Notes: generated from the letters alone by a model not told the origin. Shown: positions 8,172 through 16,809, counted from the first letter of the stretch. The stretch: DNA of 58,890 nucleotides from Bacteroidota bacterium (GCA_023387375.1 JAEWIE010000024.1:1-58890), one strand, 5' to 3'. Translations and numbers: made by a program.

Positions 8172-9545
8172 ATGTCTAGTTCTATAAAACCCAACTTGTC
8201 CCTCGCTCAGATTATTAATATAAGCATGGGATTCTTAGGAATTCAAATGGCCTTCGGGCTTCAAAATGGAAACGCCAGCCGTATCCTTCAAAGCTTTGGT
8301 GCGGATGTGCACCATTTGTCTTGGTTCTGGCTCGTAGCTCCCATTACGGGATTAATTGTTCAACCCATTATTGGACATATGGGAGACCATACCTGGAGTG
8401 AAAAGTGGGGAAGAAGAAAACCTTATTTTTTAATCGGGGCTATACTTACAGCCATCGGACTTGTCTTTTTGCCTAATTCGGCGTCTGTAGGAACGTTTTT
8501 AGCGGCTGGAGTACTGCTTTTCGCGGTTTTATTTCTCGCTCTAATGGACGCGTCCATTAACGTAGCCATGGAGCCATTTAGAGCTTTGGTGGGCGATATG
8601 CTGCCTAAGCATCAAGGGACCATTGGTTTTTCCGTGCAAACGATTTTGATTGGAATAGGAGCCGTTATTGGTTCCAACATGCCTCTATGGCTGACAAAAC
8701 TTGGGGTTTCTAATGTGGCTGCGGAAGGATTTGTTCCGGATTCCGTGATTTATTCCTTTTACCTGGGAGCGGCAATCTTGATTCTGACCATACTCTATAC
8801 CATTTTCACAACGAAAGAATACTCTCCAAAAGAGCTCGCTTCATTCTCGGAAGGAATTGAGGTTTCGGAGCAAAAGCCTAAGTTTTCTGATATCGCGAAG
8901 GATTTTTCGAAAATTCCTTCGCTCATGAGAAAACTGGGATGGGTTCAGTTCTTTTCCTGGTTTGCCCTCTTCACTATGTGGGTGTATACCACGAGCTCCA
9001 TTGCAACGCATCATTACGGACTTTCCCCTTCGGACGCCTCTTCGGCAGAGTTTAACGAGGCCGGGAATTTGGTAGGAGTACTCTTTGGATACTACAACCT
9101 CTTTGCGATTGGATTTGCATTTCTTCTGACTCCACTTGCAAGGAAAATAGGAAAGAAACAAACCCATGCTCTTGCCCTGTTTTTTGGGGGACTAGGACTT
9201 ATCTCTATGTATTTTATTACCGATCCAGGCTATCTATGGATTTCTATGGTTGGAGTAGGGTTTGCGTGGGCAAGTATCCTAGCCATGCCGTACTCTATGC
9301 TTATTCACGCCATTCCTCAGCATAAAATGGGCGTTTATATGGGAATCTTTAACTTTTTCATTGTGCTTCCTCAGATCGTGAACGGAATAATTGGAGGTCC
9401 GATTGTAAGCTCATTATTTGGAAACCATGCCATGGGCTATGTGATGGTGGGAGGAGTTGCCATGCTTGTTGCTGCTGCTTTTTCTTTAAGTTTGAAAGGA
9501 GTCGGAAAAGAAGGAGAAATCGAGAATCATATAGAAGTTTCCTAG
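8172..9545 (+). CDS. MFS sugar permease, GPH/SLC45-like (probable maltose/glucoside importer)
   Basis: 457 residues from the ATG at 8172; a TTG at 8136 in frame is a weaker start. About twelve hydrophobic segments are visible. The cytoplasmic loop motif EKWGRRKPYFLIG after the second and third helices is characteristic of the glycoside-pentoside-hexuronide/SLC45 sugar-cation symporters. HMGDHTWSEKWG and FGLQNGNASRILQSFG near the N-terminus are typical of Bacteroidota members found in maltodextrin loci. It would import maltose or glucose across the inner membrane after periplasmic hydrolysis. It closes the plus-strand run and is followed by a bidirectional terminator. Exact substrate is inferred from context. 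Confidence 0.85.
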   Translation: MSSSIKPNLSLAQIINISMGFLGIQMAFGLQNGNASRILQSFGADVHHLSWFWLVAPITGLIVQPIIGHMGDHTWSEKWGRRKPYFLIGAILTAIGLVFLPNSASVGTFLAAGVLLFAVLFLALMDASINVAMEPFRALVGDMLPKHQGTIGFSVQTILIGIGAVIGSNMPLWLTKLGVSNVAAEGFVPDSVIYSFYLGAAILILTILYTIFTTKEYSPKELASFSEGIEVSEQKPKFSDIAKDFSKIPSLMRKLGWVQFFSWFALFTMWVYTTSSIATHHYGLSPSDASSAEFNEAGNLVGVLFGYYNLFAIGFAFLLTPLARKIGKKQTHALALFFGGLGLISMYFITDPGYLWISMVGVGFAWASILAMPYSMLIHAIPQHKMGVYMGIFNFFIVLPQIVNGIIGGPIVSSLFGNHAMGYVMVGGVAMLVAAAFSLSLKGVGKEGEIENHIEVS

Positions 9546-9648
9546 CAAGAATATCTCCTTTTAGGGTTTTTGAAATTCCATAGAACTTGCCCCGAAGAAG
9601 CAGAATTCTATGTGGTGAGTAGCTTAAATACAGCTCTTAAAAATAAGC

Positions 9649-9698
9649 AAATCGCATTCTTTAAAAGGAATAAACCCCTTTTTGAAGAATGTGATTTT
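9649..9698. terminator. Bidirectional terminator between the permease and DUF488 genes
   Basis: The arms AAATCGCATTCTTTAAAAGG and CCTTTTTGAAGAATGTGATTT are nearly complementary over about 20 bases. They sit between convergent genes with T- or A-rich flanks on both sides. Confidence 0.7.
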
Positions 9699-9727
9699 TA
9701 GTTGATATCTGCTTCTTTAAAAAAAGT

Positions 9728-10078
9728 TTACTTATACTTTTCAATAAAGGCCTTTAAGGTGGGAAGCTCACTGAGTTCAATGGGCTTTCTGGAAGTAAGT
9801 AACGTGACGGTATCATGCGTTTTTAGCCTGTCTATAAAGGGAAGAGACTCTAGATTTGCTTCCAATTCCTCGCGGTATAAAGAGCTAAACTCCTCGTAGG
9901 TAATTTCCTCCTTATGGTAGGACTGTCTTAAAGCTGTGGTAGGAGAAATTTCTTTGGCCCAATAATTGATTTGAGCGTCTGCTTTTTTGATGCCTCTGGG
10001 CCACAATCGATCGGCTAGTACCCGAAACTCATCTTCCTCTTCAATTTCGTCGTAGGTTCTTTTGGTTCTTATTTTCAT
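9728..10078 (-). CDS. DUF488 family protein (YeaO-like)
   Basis: 116 residues, the usual size. The signature VLADRLWPRGIKK lies at about 19-31, and the C-terminal TLLTSRKPIELSELPTLKAF strand-helix matches the family. No enzymatic role has been established that I can name; the family is cytosolic and widespread. The gene faces the sugar permease across a shared terminator and is divergent from the pirin gene. The upstream gap of about 150 bases presumably carries both promoters, but I see no clear boxes. Family assignment is confident, function unknown. Confidence 0.85.
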   Translation of the reverse strand: MKIRTKRTYDEIEEEDEFRVLADRLWPRGIKKADAQINYWAKEISPTTALRQSYHKEEITYEEFSSLYREELEANLESLPFIDRLKTHDTVTLLTSRKPIELSELPTLKAFIEKYK

Positions 10079-10229
10079 TTTTTTTAATCGTTTGTTGTTA
10101 TCTTTAGGAAAGTTACGATTTTGATTTTAAAAAAAAGAATCTCTTACGAGGTTTCTTATCGTAGGTCAATGCATCTAAGCCTTACATTGCTCATCTTTGC
10201 ATGACCAAATTAACCAATAAACATACATT

Positions 10230-10943
10230 ATGAAATCAACAATTTATAAAGCAGACTCGAGAGGATTGGCTGACCACGGATGGCTTAAAAGTTATCATAC
10301 ATTTAGCTTTGCCAATTACTACAATCCTGAAAGAATGAATTTTGGGGCCCTTCGAGTCCTTAATGACGATACCGTATCGCAAGGAATGGGTTTTGGAACT
10401 CACCCGCACAGAGATATGGAGATTATATCCATTCCTTTGGAAGGAGATCTTGAGCACAAAGACTCGATGGGAACCACTGCGGTGATTCGCAAAGGAGAAA
10501 TCCAAGTGATGAGCGCTGGAACGGGCGTTATGCACAGCGAATACAATAAGAATGTAGATGAGCCAGTGAAATTCCTTCAGATTTGGGTGGTGCCTAATAA
10601 AATGGGCGTAAAGCCTCGATACGATCAGATTAATATTGAACAGAACGCCACTCCGAATGAATTTCAGCAAATTCTTTCTCCAAGTCCAGAGGATGAGGGC
10701 GTTTGGATTCACCAAGATGCGTGGTTCAATCTGGCCAAATTTTCAAAAGGAAATACAAGAAAGTACACCCTAAACAAAGAGGGAAACGGCGTTTTTGTCT
10801 TTGTGCTTAAGGGTAGTGTAAAAATTGGAGACATTGAACTATTCGAAAGAGATGCCGTAGGACTTGAATCCTTAAAAGATTTTGAGTTGGAAGCCCTTTC
10901 AGACTCTGAAATCCTTTTAATGGAAGTACCCATGCAGTTCTAA
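10230..10943 (+). CDS. Pirin family protein
   Basis: 237 residues, a two-cupin protein. The metal-binding set of bacterial pirins is intact: His58 and His60 in GTHPHRDMEI, and His102 and Glu104 in VMHSEYN. The opening ADHGWLKSYHTFSFANYY is also typical. Some bacterial pirins oxidise quercetin and others bind metabolic enzymes, so a specific role cannot be assigned here. It is a single-gene unit with a strong terminator behind it. Length is normal and no key residue is missing. Confidence 0.92.
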   Translation: MKSTIYKADSRGLADHGWLKSYHTFSFANYYNPERMNFGALRVLNDDTVSQGMGFGTHPHRDMEIISIPLEGDLEHKDSMGTTAVIRKGEIQVMSAGTGVMHSEYNKNVDEPVKFLQIWVVPNKMGVKPRYDQINIEQNATPNEFQQILSPSPEDEGVWIHQDAWFNLAKFSKGNTRKYTLNKEGNGVFVFVLKGSVKIGDIELFERDAVGLESLKDFELEALSDSEILLMEVPMQF

Positions 10944-10969
10944 TAGCACAAACTAGATATAAAAACAAG

Positions 10970-11008
10970 AAGGCCCTCGTGATCTTTGATCGCGATGGCC
11001 TTTTTTGT
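10970..11008. terminator. Strong terminator between the pirin and DUF808 genes
   Basis: AAGGCC...GATC pairs with GATC...GGCCTT through a 15-base stem with one mismatch and a TTT loop, followed by a T run. The genes are convergent, so it can serve both, best for the plus strand. Confidence 0.85.
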
Positions 11009-11031
11009 TTTATAATATGAAGGGTTTTCGT

Positions 11032-11910
11032 TTAGGCTTCTTTTTTAGGGAACAGCTTTTTGCCTATGCCTAAGATAAGGACCATTACTAGTCCAGCCAC
11101 AACGCCTAACAACAATTGTTTGATTATCCCTGGTACTTCTGGGAAGCTACTGTGAATAAATTCTATATTGTGATCGAAGATTCCGCCCGAAACAAGAAGA
11201 AGGGCTAGGGTACCTATGATCCCAAGAGCTTTAATGACGATAGGGAGCGCTTTGACTAAAACTTCACCGACATATCGAAAGACTCCTTCGCCCTGAGATC
11301 TGTTGATAAGTTTATAGCCCGCATCGTCCATTCTTACAATCAGGGCAACCACCCCATAGACACCCACAGTCGCTAGGATGGCCACGATGGAGACGGTGAG
11401 GAGTTGAATCATAAAAGATTGGTGTAAAACAGTGCCCAGTGCGATGATGACGATTTCAATCGAGAGTATGAAATCCGTGGCTACTGCGGCTTTTATTTTG
11501 GCTTTTTCGTTTTCCGAGTCGTTCCCTAAATCGTTTTCGTTTTGCTCCTCGATGACCTCCTTCCCTTTTTTCGGCCGGTGAAAAAGGAATTCTACAATTT
11601 TTTCCATCCCTTCGTAGGAGAGATAGAGTCCTCCCAAAATAAGGATGACGGTAATGGCTGGCGGATAAAATGCTTGCAAAACAAAGGCAATGGGAACAAT
11701 GATGAGTTTGTTTACAAAAGATCCCTTCATAATAGCAAGAAGGACGGGAACTTCTCTTGAGGAGAGGAATCCTGTTGCTTTTTCAGCGTTCACGGCGAGG
11801 TCATCGCCAAGGATTCCGGCCGTTTGTTTGGTAGCCACTTTGGAGGCGACGGCCACGTCGTCCATTAAGGCTGCGATATCGTCAAGTATTGCAAAAAATC
11901 CTGATGCCAT
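11032..11910 (-). CDS. DUF808 (YedI-like) inner-membrane protein
   Basis: 292 residues. The N-terminus MASGFFAILDDIAALMDDVA and the following SKVATKQTAGILGDDLAVNAEKA are the conserved opening of DUF808/YedI proteins. Several hydrophobic segments follow (about 65-105, 145-200 and 225-290), with a charged loop near HRPKKGKEVIEEQ. The family's function is not known to me. The gene is monocistronic, convergent with the pirin gene and divergent from the purine cluster. Confidence 0.88.
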   Translation of the reverse strand: MASGFFAILDDIAALMDDVAVASKVATKQTAGILGDDLAVNAEKATGFLSSREVPVLLAIMKGSFVNKLIIVPIAFVLQAFYPPAITVILILGGLYLSYEGMEKIVEFLFHRPKKGKEVIEEQNENDLGNDSENEKAKIKAAVATDFILSIEIVIIALGTVLHQSFMIQLLTVSIVAILATVGVYGVVALIVRMDDAGYKLINRSQGEGVFRYVGEVLVKALPIVIKALGIIGTLALLLVSGGIFDHNIEFIHSSFPEVPGIIKQLLLGVVAGLVMVLILGIGKKLFPKKEA

Positions 11911-11926
11911 AAAATTTGAGTATGTG

Positions 11927-11934
11927 CAAAAATA
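11927..11934 (-). promoter_or_regulatory. Minus-strand TAnnTTTG element before the DUF808 gene
   Basis: On the minus strand this reads TATTTTTG, a perfect Bacteroidota -7 element, 16 bases before the start codon. No TTG box is present at the expected spacing. Confidence 0.45.
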
Positions 11935-12062
11935 ACTTTTTCTTCGGAAATGAATTTACAAAACCTCACAAAACAGTTCTAAAATCTCGGGTTCCAAATT
12001 GCATTTAGATTAATTGCCCTAATAATTTTTAAATCAGCCTAAAAACCCGTATTTTCGCAGAA

Positions 12063-12190
12063 GTAAAATTTAAGAGTTTTGAATCAGTATCCATGCTATT
12101 TTCAGTCGGTGAAATTCCATACGAATAAGTCATGCACATGTGCTGAGTAAATATCGACGCCGATGGTCTTAGGATGGTCGGCTTTTTTAT
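12063..12190 (+). ncRNA. Candidate structured leader RNA or small RNA upstream of purM
   Basis: No plus-strand gene lies upstream, yet an intrinsic terminator stands at 12159-12188: GCCGA and TCGGC arms, an inner TC/GA pair, symmetric TGG/TGG internal bulges and a 6-T run. GTCGGT at 12105-12110 can pair with GCCGAT at 12159-12164 (two wobbles), which would block the terminator. GGTGAAATTCC at 12108-12118 and GCCGATGGTC...GATGG at 12159-12177 resemble pieces of the FMN riboswitch; the first also resembles a cobalamin-riboswitch segment. The rest of either core is absent. GCACATGTGC (12134-12143) is a perfect palindrome. It could be an attenuator for the purine genes or an independent small RNA of about 125 bases. 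Confidence 0.5.
12159..12188 (+). terminator. Intrinsic terminator 115 bases before purM
   Basis: GCCGA / TCGGC stem, reinforced by an inner TC/GA pair, followed by TTTTTT. With no upstream plus-strand gene, it must act on a leader or small RNA. Confidence 0.75.
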
Positions 12191-12302
12191 TTAAGGTACC
12201 TGAGCAAAGGTGAAGGTTCAAAAATCCTGATTTTAGTTGAATTTAGTAACTTTAATGCGTCCTTTCGAAAATAAGCAAAGGCGAGAAAAATGAGCATTTA
12301 AT

Positions 12303-13310
12303 ATGAGTAGTACGTACAAATCCGCAGGAGTAGACAAAGAGGAAGGGTATAAAACAGTCGATAAGATTAAGTCTGCCGTCGCAAGTACCCACAATGCAAA
12401 TGTCCTTAACAATTTAGGAAGTTTTGGAGCCTTTTATGAAATCGGAGGATATAAAAACCCAGTATTAGTTTCAGGTACTGATGGAGTCGGAACCAAACTA
12501 AAAGTGGCTTTAGACACCAAGCAGTATAGTTCCATCGGGATTGATTGTTTTGCGATGTGCGCAAATGATATTGTATGCCATGGCGCAAAACCTCTGTTTT
12601 TTCTAGATTACCTCGCTTGCGGAAAGCTTGACTCCGATGTGGCAGCAGAAATTGTAATGGGAATGGTAAGTGCTTGTAAAGACAATGAATGCTCACTTAT
12701 TGGAGGAGAAACCGCCGAAATGCCGGGTATGTATCAAGTAGGAGATTACGACGTTGCGGGTTTCTGCGTAGGGATAGTCGAAAAAGACGAGATTATTGAT
12801 GGCTCTAAAATTAAGCGTGGAGATAAAATTATTGCCTTACCAAGTTCAGGATTTCATAGCAACGGCTTTTCGCTCGTTCGAAAAGTGTTCCCTGATTTCC
12901 ATGAGACTTTTGAAGGAAAACCACTTCATGAGACCCTTTTAGTGCCTACAAAACTTTATTATCAATCCATTAAAACCCTTCGCTCCGAGCTTACCTTAAA
13001 CGGAATCGCTCACATTACGGGGGGGGGACTTATTGAAAACGTACCTCGCATCATTCCAGAAGGATTGTGCGCCCGTATTGAGGAAGATAAAATTGAGGTG
13101 CCAAGTATCATGTTAGAGTTAGAAAAACGAGGCGGAATTGAGCGTCTAGAAATGCACGGTACCTTTAATATGGGAGTCGGCATGGTGGTGGTTGTAGATC
13201 CAAGCTTCGAATCAAAAGTGCTTGAACTCCTTCCAGACACTTATACAATTGGAGAGATCACAGAAGGTGAAGAAAAAATGGAACTTGTTTTTGGAAACCC
13301 AAAAGCCTAA
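12303..13310 (+). CDS. purM: Phosphoribosylformylglycinamidine cyclo-ligase (AIR synthetase)
   Basis: 335 residues. PurM closes the imidazole ring of AIR from FGAM using ATP, step five of purine synthesis, in the cytosol. Hallmarks are the N-terminal YKSAGVDKEEGYK, SGTDGVGTKLK (about 58-68), ANDIVCHGAKPLFFLDY (about 87-103), LIGGETAEMPGMY (about 132-144) and HITGGGLIENVPR (about 237-249). Length is normal. Its TAA stop overlaps the ATG of purN, so the two are translationally coupled. It is the first gene of the purM-N-H-D-guaA cluster, and the terminated leader RNA just upstream may control it. Confidence 0.97.
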   Translation: MSSTYKSAGVDKEEGYKTVDKIKSAVASTHNANVLNNLGSFGAFYEIGGYKNPVLVSGTDGVGTKLKVALDTKQYSSIGIDCFAMCANDIVCHGAKPLFFLDYLACGKLDSDVAAEIVMGMVSACKDNECSLIGGETAEMPGMYQVGDYDVAGFCVGIVEKDEIIDGSKIKRGDKIIALPSSGFHSNGFSLVRKVFPDFHETFEGKPLHETLLVPTKLYYQSIKTLRSELTLNGIAHITGGGLIENVPRIIPEGLCARIEEDKIEVPSIMLELEKRGGIERLEMHGTFNMGVGMVVVVDPSFESKVLELLPDTYTIGEITEGEEKMELVFGNPKA

Positions 13311-13876
13311 TGAAAAATATAGTCGTTTTAGTCTCTGGAGGAGGAACCAATCTTGAGCAAATTCTTAACTCCATCGAAAAGAGGGAAATCTCTGATGCAA
13401 GAGTAAGTCGTGTGATTGCCGATCGGGACTGCTACGCCTTAAAAAGAGCAGAGAATTGGGGCATTGAAAGCTTTATTGTGCCGAGGGGAAAGGAGTTTAG
13501 TGAGAGACTAAAAGAGTTTATTCCACAAGAAACGGATCTTATTGTACTAGCGGGATTCCTTTCTATACTTAGTAAGGAGTTTTGCGAGCACTATGAAAAG
13601 AGAATCCTTAATCTTCATCCCTCTCTTTTGCCTAGGCATGGAGGCGTGGGGATGTACGGATCCAAAGTGCATCAGTCTGTTCTTGAGTCGGGTGACAAAG
13701 AAAGTGGCGCCTCTGTTCACTATGTGAGCTCCGAGGTCGATCTTGGAGAAGTGATTTTGCAAGAATCTTTTTTAATCGAAGAAGAAGACACGCTCGAATC
13801 TCTAGCTCAGAAAGTACATCAGGTCGAATACCGAATTTTTCCTTTGGCCATTGAGAAGGTTTTAAGCGGAAAGTAA
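13310..13876 (+). CDS. purN: Phosphoribosylglycinamide formyltransferase
   Basis: 188 residues. PurN transfers a formyl group from 10-formyltetrahydrofolate to GAR, step three of the purine pathway. The N-terminal VSGGGTNLEQIL binds phosphate. The catalytic set is present: Asn101 and His103 in ILNLHPSLLP, and Asp144 in SSEVDLGEVI. It starts on the last base of the purM stop codon (TAATG), so translational coupling is likely. The purH ATG follows 44 bases after its stop. Slightly shorter than E. coli PurN but complete. Confidence 0.95.
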   Translation: MKNIVVLVSGGGTNLEQILNSIEKREISDARVSRVIADRDCYALKRAENWGIESFIVPRGKEFSERLKEFIPQETDLIVLAGFLSILSKEFCEHYEKRILNLHPSLLPRHGGVGMYGSKVHQSVLESGDKESGASVHYVSSEVDLGEVILQESFLIEEEDTLESLAQKVHQVEYRIFPLAIEKVLSGK

Positions 13877-13920
13877 AAGTGAAAAAGAAATAATCTAAGA
13901 AAAAGTAAATATTGAATCGA

Positions 13921-15435
13921 ATGAAAAAACGCGCGTTATTAAGCGTCTCAGACAAGAGTGGACTTTTAGAGCTTGCTCAATTTCTAGAGGCGAAAGACTA
14001 CGAACTTATTTCCACGGGAGGTACATTTAAATTTTTGAGTGAGGCAGGACTTCATCCGATTGGCATTGAAGAGGTGACGGGTTTTCCTGAAATGCTAGAC
14101 GGAAGAGTAAAGACTCTGCATCCTAAGGTTCACGGTGGCCTTCTTGCGGTTCGCTCTAACCAAGAGCATATGCAAACTGTAAAAGACCATGAAATTGGGC
14201 TAATTGATCTTGTGGTTGTGAATTTGTATCCGTTTTTTCAAAATGCAAACAAAGACATTTCTCTGGCAGAGAAAGTCGAATTTATTGATATTGGAGGTCC
14301 TTCCATGCTTCGTTCCGCTGCAAAAAACTTTGACAGTGTAACGGTGCTTACCGATACCGAAGACTATGCAAGGGTAGTGGAGGAAATTGCCTCTACAGGA
14401 GACACCTCGCTAGAGACCCGAAAAGAACTTGCGGGAAAGGTATTTAATTTAACCTCTGCGTACGATGCAGCCATTGCAAGTATGTTACTAGAAGAGAAGT
14501 CTCCTGCTTATTTAAATGCTTCCTATCAAAAAGTGGCTGATCTTCGCTACGGTGAAAATCCTCACCAAGCAGCCGCTTATTACGTATCTACCTTTGAAAA
14601 TGGAGCGATGAAAGACTTTAAGCAGTTAGGAGGAAAAGAACTTTCTTTCAACAATCTGCGCGATATGGACTTATGTTGGAAAGTAGTACAGGAATTTAAA
14701 GAACAGAAAGCTTGCTGTGCTGTGAAGCACTCCACGCCTTGTGGAGTAGCCATTGGAGATACCGCCGTAGACACCTACAAAAAGACCTTTGAATGCGATC
14801 CTGTTTCTATTTTCGGAGGAATTGTCGCTATGAATTACAAAGTGGACAAAGCCACCGCAGAGGAGCTGAATAAGACCTTTTTAGAAATCGTAATGGCTCC
14901 TGAATTTGATTCGGATGCCCTTGAGGTATTAAATCAAAAGAAAAACCTAAGAGTGATTCAAATCACCAATCCTCTTGTGGACAAAAAGACATGGGTGAAA
15001 ATCGATGGAGGAATGCTTATTCAAGACACTGATTCAAGTTTCTCTAATGACCTTGAAGTAGTAACGGTATTTAAACCTTCTGAGGAGCAGAAAAAAGCAC
15101 TCCTTTTTGCGCAAAGAGTCGTGAAGTACGTGAAATCCAACGCTATTGTGGTTTCCAACGGAACACAGGCCTTAGGCATTGGGGGAGGCCAGGTAAATCG
15201 AATCTGGGCTACCCAGCAGGCTATTTCTAGAGCCAAAGAAAAATTTGAGGGAGACCTCGTTTTAGCCTCAGACGCCTTCTTCCCTTTTAGAGATGTGGTA
15301 GACTACTGCGCGAAGATGGATATTAAGGCAATGATACAGCCAGGGGGAAGTGTAAGAGATGAAGAAAGCATCGAGGCTGCCAATGAACACAGCATTCCGA
15401 TGGTCTTTACAAAAATGCGCCACTTTTTGCATTAA
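13921..15435 (+). CDS. purH: Bifunctional AICAR formyltransferase / IMP cyclohydrolase
   Basis: 504 residues from the ATG at 13921; a TTG nine bases upstream is in frame but less likely. PurH performs the last two steps to IMP. The N-terminal cyclohydrolase domain (about 1-190) shows LLSVSDKSGL, STGGTFKFL and DGRVKTLHPKVHGG. The C-terminal transformylase domain shows RYGENPHQ, the CAVKHSTPCGVA segment with the catalytic Lys-His pair, and SNAIVVSNGTQALGIGGGQ. The C-terminus has SDAFFPFRD and MIQPGGSVRD. Complete and of typical length. It lies inside the purine cluster, 63 bases before purD. Confidence 0.97.
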   Translation: MKKRALLSVSDKSGLLELAQFLEAKDYELISTGGTFKFLSEAGLHPIGIEEVTGFPEMLDGRVKTLHPKVHGGLLAVRSNQEHMQTVKDHEIGLIDLVVVNLYPFFQNANKDISLAEKVEFIDIGGPSMLRSAAKNFDSVTVLTDTEDYARVVEEIASTGDTSLETRKELAGKVFNLTSAYDAAIASMLLEEKSPAYLNASYQKVADLRYGENPHQAAAYYVSTFENGAMKDFKQLGGKELSFNNLRDMDLCWKVVQEFKEQKACCAVKHSTPCGVAIGDTAVDTYKKTFECDPVSIFGGIVAMNYKVDKATAEELNKTFLEIVMAPEFDSDALEVLNQKKNLRVIQITNPLVDKKTWVKIDGGMLIQDTDSSFSNDLEVVTVFKPSEEQKKALLFAQRVVKYVKSNAIVVSNGTQALGIGGGQVNRIWATQQAISRAKEKFEGDLVLASDAFFPFRDVVDYCAKMDIKAMIQPGGSVRDEESIEAANEHSIPMVFTKMRHFLH

Positions 15436-15498
15436 GCACTCGAGATAAAACAACAAAATCCGTAAGTTTGTCTTACGCAAAATGAATACAATAACACT

Positions 15499-16737
15499 AT
15501 GAGAATACTAATAGTAGGTGAAGGCGGTAGAGAATCTGCCCTCGCAATGAAATTGAAAGCCGATCCAAGAGTCACCAAAATGTTTTTTGCGAAAGGCAAT
15601 GCAACGACCGACGCACTTGGAAAAAATGTGCCTGAAACAAGCGTCGTTGAATTAAGAAACCTAGCCATTAAAGAACAAATTGATCTTACGATTGTAGGAC
15701 CAGAGGCTCCTTTAGTGGATGGGATTGTAGATGAATTTAGAGCGCATAGCCTTCCCATTTTTGGAGCGAAGCAGCGCGCAGCCCATCTAGAAGGAAGCAA
15801 GGCTTTCTCTAAGAAATTCATGCAGACCTATGGAATTAAAACCGCTTCGGCTCAAATCGTGGATTCTTATGATGCGGCAAAAGCAGCCATTGCAAAGCAC
15901 GAGTATCCCCTTGTGATCAAAGCCAGTGGGCTTGCAGGAGGAAAAGGAGTCGTAATTTGCGATACGCACGAAGAGGCAGAGGCCACGATACATGATTTTA
16001 TGATCCGTAGAGTCTACGGAGATGCCGGAATTCAACTCGTGATTGAAGAATACTTAGAAGGCTTCGAAGCCTCTATTATTGGTTTTTCCAATGGAGATAA
16101 GATTTTCACTTGCATTCCTGTAAAAGACTATAAAAAAGTAGCCGAAATGGATCGCGGTGTGAATACCGGGGGAATGGGTAGTGTAGCGCCAAGCCCTCAA
16201 TTTAAACCAGAGCATCAGAAAGACTTTGAAGAATCTATTTTAGCCCCTACCATCAAAGGACTAAAAGCAGAGCTTTTGGATTTTAAAGGATTTATCTTCT
16301 TTGGACTTATGATCACGAAGAAAGGATGTTATCTTCTTGAGTACAACATGCGTATGGGAGACCCGGAAACGCAGGTAATTTTGCCTCTGATGGAAAACAA
16401 ACTACTTGATGTAATCCAGGACTGTCTTGCCGGAAAAGACGTGGAGCTTAAATTCTCTGATAAGAAAGCGGTATGCCTTGTTATGTGTTCAGGCGGGTAT
16501 CCAAGAAATATAGAAACAGGCTTTGAAATTCATGGATTAGATCAAGTGAAAGAAAGCGAAGTTCTTTTTGCTGGAGCCGCTCGTCATGCAGATCGAATCG
16601 TGACCACTGGAGGAAGAGTTTTAAACCTTGTGGCCACTGCAGATTCTTACGAAGAAGCGAGAAAGAAAGTATACAAAGATGCCCTTCCCGTAAACTTCGA
16701 TTACGGATTTTACCGTGAGGACATCGCTAAATTTTAA
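15499..16737 (+). CDS. purD: Phosphoribosylamine-glycine ligase (GAR synthetase)
   Basis: 412 residues. PurD joins phosphoribosylamine and glycine with ATP, step two of purine synthesis. It starts MRILIVGEGGRESALA, the usual phosphate-binding N-terminus. The ATP-grasp region shows LVIKASGLAGGKGVVI (about 136-151) and EEYLEGFEASI; metal-binding residues lie in YLLEYNMRMGDPETQ. The gene follows purH with a 63-base gap and is followed by a 12-bp perfect hairpin before guaA. That hairpin could reduce transcription into guaA. Complete, no anomalies. Confidence 0.97.
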   Translation: MRILIVGEGGRESALAMKLKADPRVTKMFFAKGNATTDALGKNVPETSVVELRNLAIKEQIDLTIVGPEAPLVDGIVDEFRAHSLPIFGAKQRAAHLEGSKAFSKKFMQTYGIKTASAQIVDSYDAAKAAIAKHEYPLVIKASGLAGGKGVVICDTHEEAEATIHDFMIRRVYGDAGIQLVIEEYLEGFEASIIGFSNGDKIFTCIPVKDYKKVAEMDRGVNTGGMGSVAPSPQFKPEHQKDFEESILAPTIKGLKAELLDFKGFIFFGLMITKKGCYLLEYNMRMGDPETQVILPLMENKLLDVIQDCLAGKDVELKFSDKKAVCLVMCSGGYPRNIETGFEIHGLDQVKESEVLFAGAARHADRIVTTGGRVLNLVATADSYEEARKKVYKDALPVNFDYGFYREDIAKF

Positions 16738-16742
16738 TTTTT

Positions 16743-16790
16743 AGAATCCTTAAGAGTACAATTTTATAAACGCTTAAGGATTCTTCTTTA
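16743..16790 (+). terminator. Hairpin between purD and guaA, possible partial terminator
   Basis: AGAATCCTTAAG and CTTAAGGATTCT form a perfect 12-bp stem with an 18-base AT-rich loop, followed by TCTTTAT. The weak T tract suggests partial termination or an mRNA-end stabiliser. Confidence 0.6.
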
Positions 16791-16809
16791 TATATCATCA
16801 ACTTTACCT

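Larger units (their letters stand above)
11935..12302. other. Divergent intergenic region between the DUF808 gene and purM
   Basis: There is no credible coding region. It holds a candidate plus-strand promoter (12050-12057, TATTTTCG), a candidate structured RNA ending in an intrinsic terminator (12063-12190), and about 115 AT-rich bases before purM in which I see no clear second promoter. Confidence 0.6.

Noticed and set aside
10236..10715. 159-codon open frame antisense to the pirin gene
   Set aside because: It is fully inside a well-supported gene on the other strand, and its translation has no recognisable feature.
12063..12190. Direct call of an FMN or cobalamin riboswitch upstream of purM
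   Set aside because: Only short fragments match. The ACCGGCGGT...AGTCCGCGAGC core of the FMN element and the GGGAA...GCCACTG parts of the cobalamin element are absent, and purine genes are not usual targets of either.
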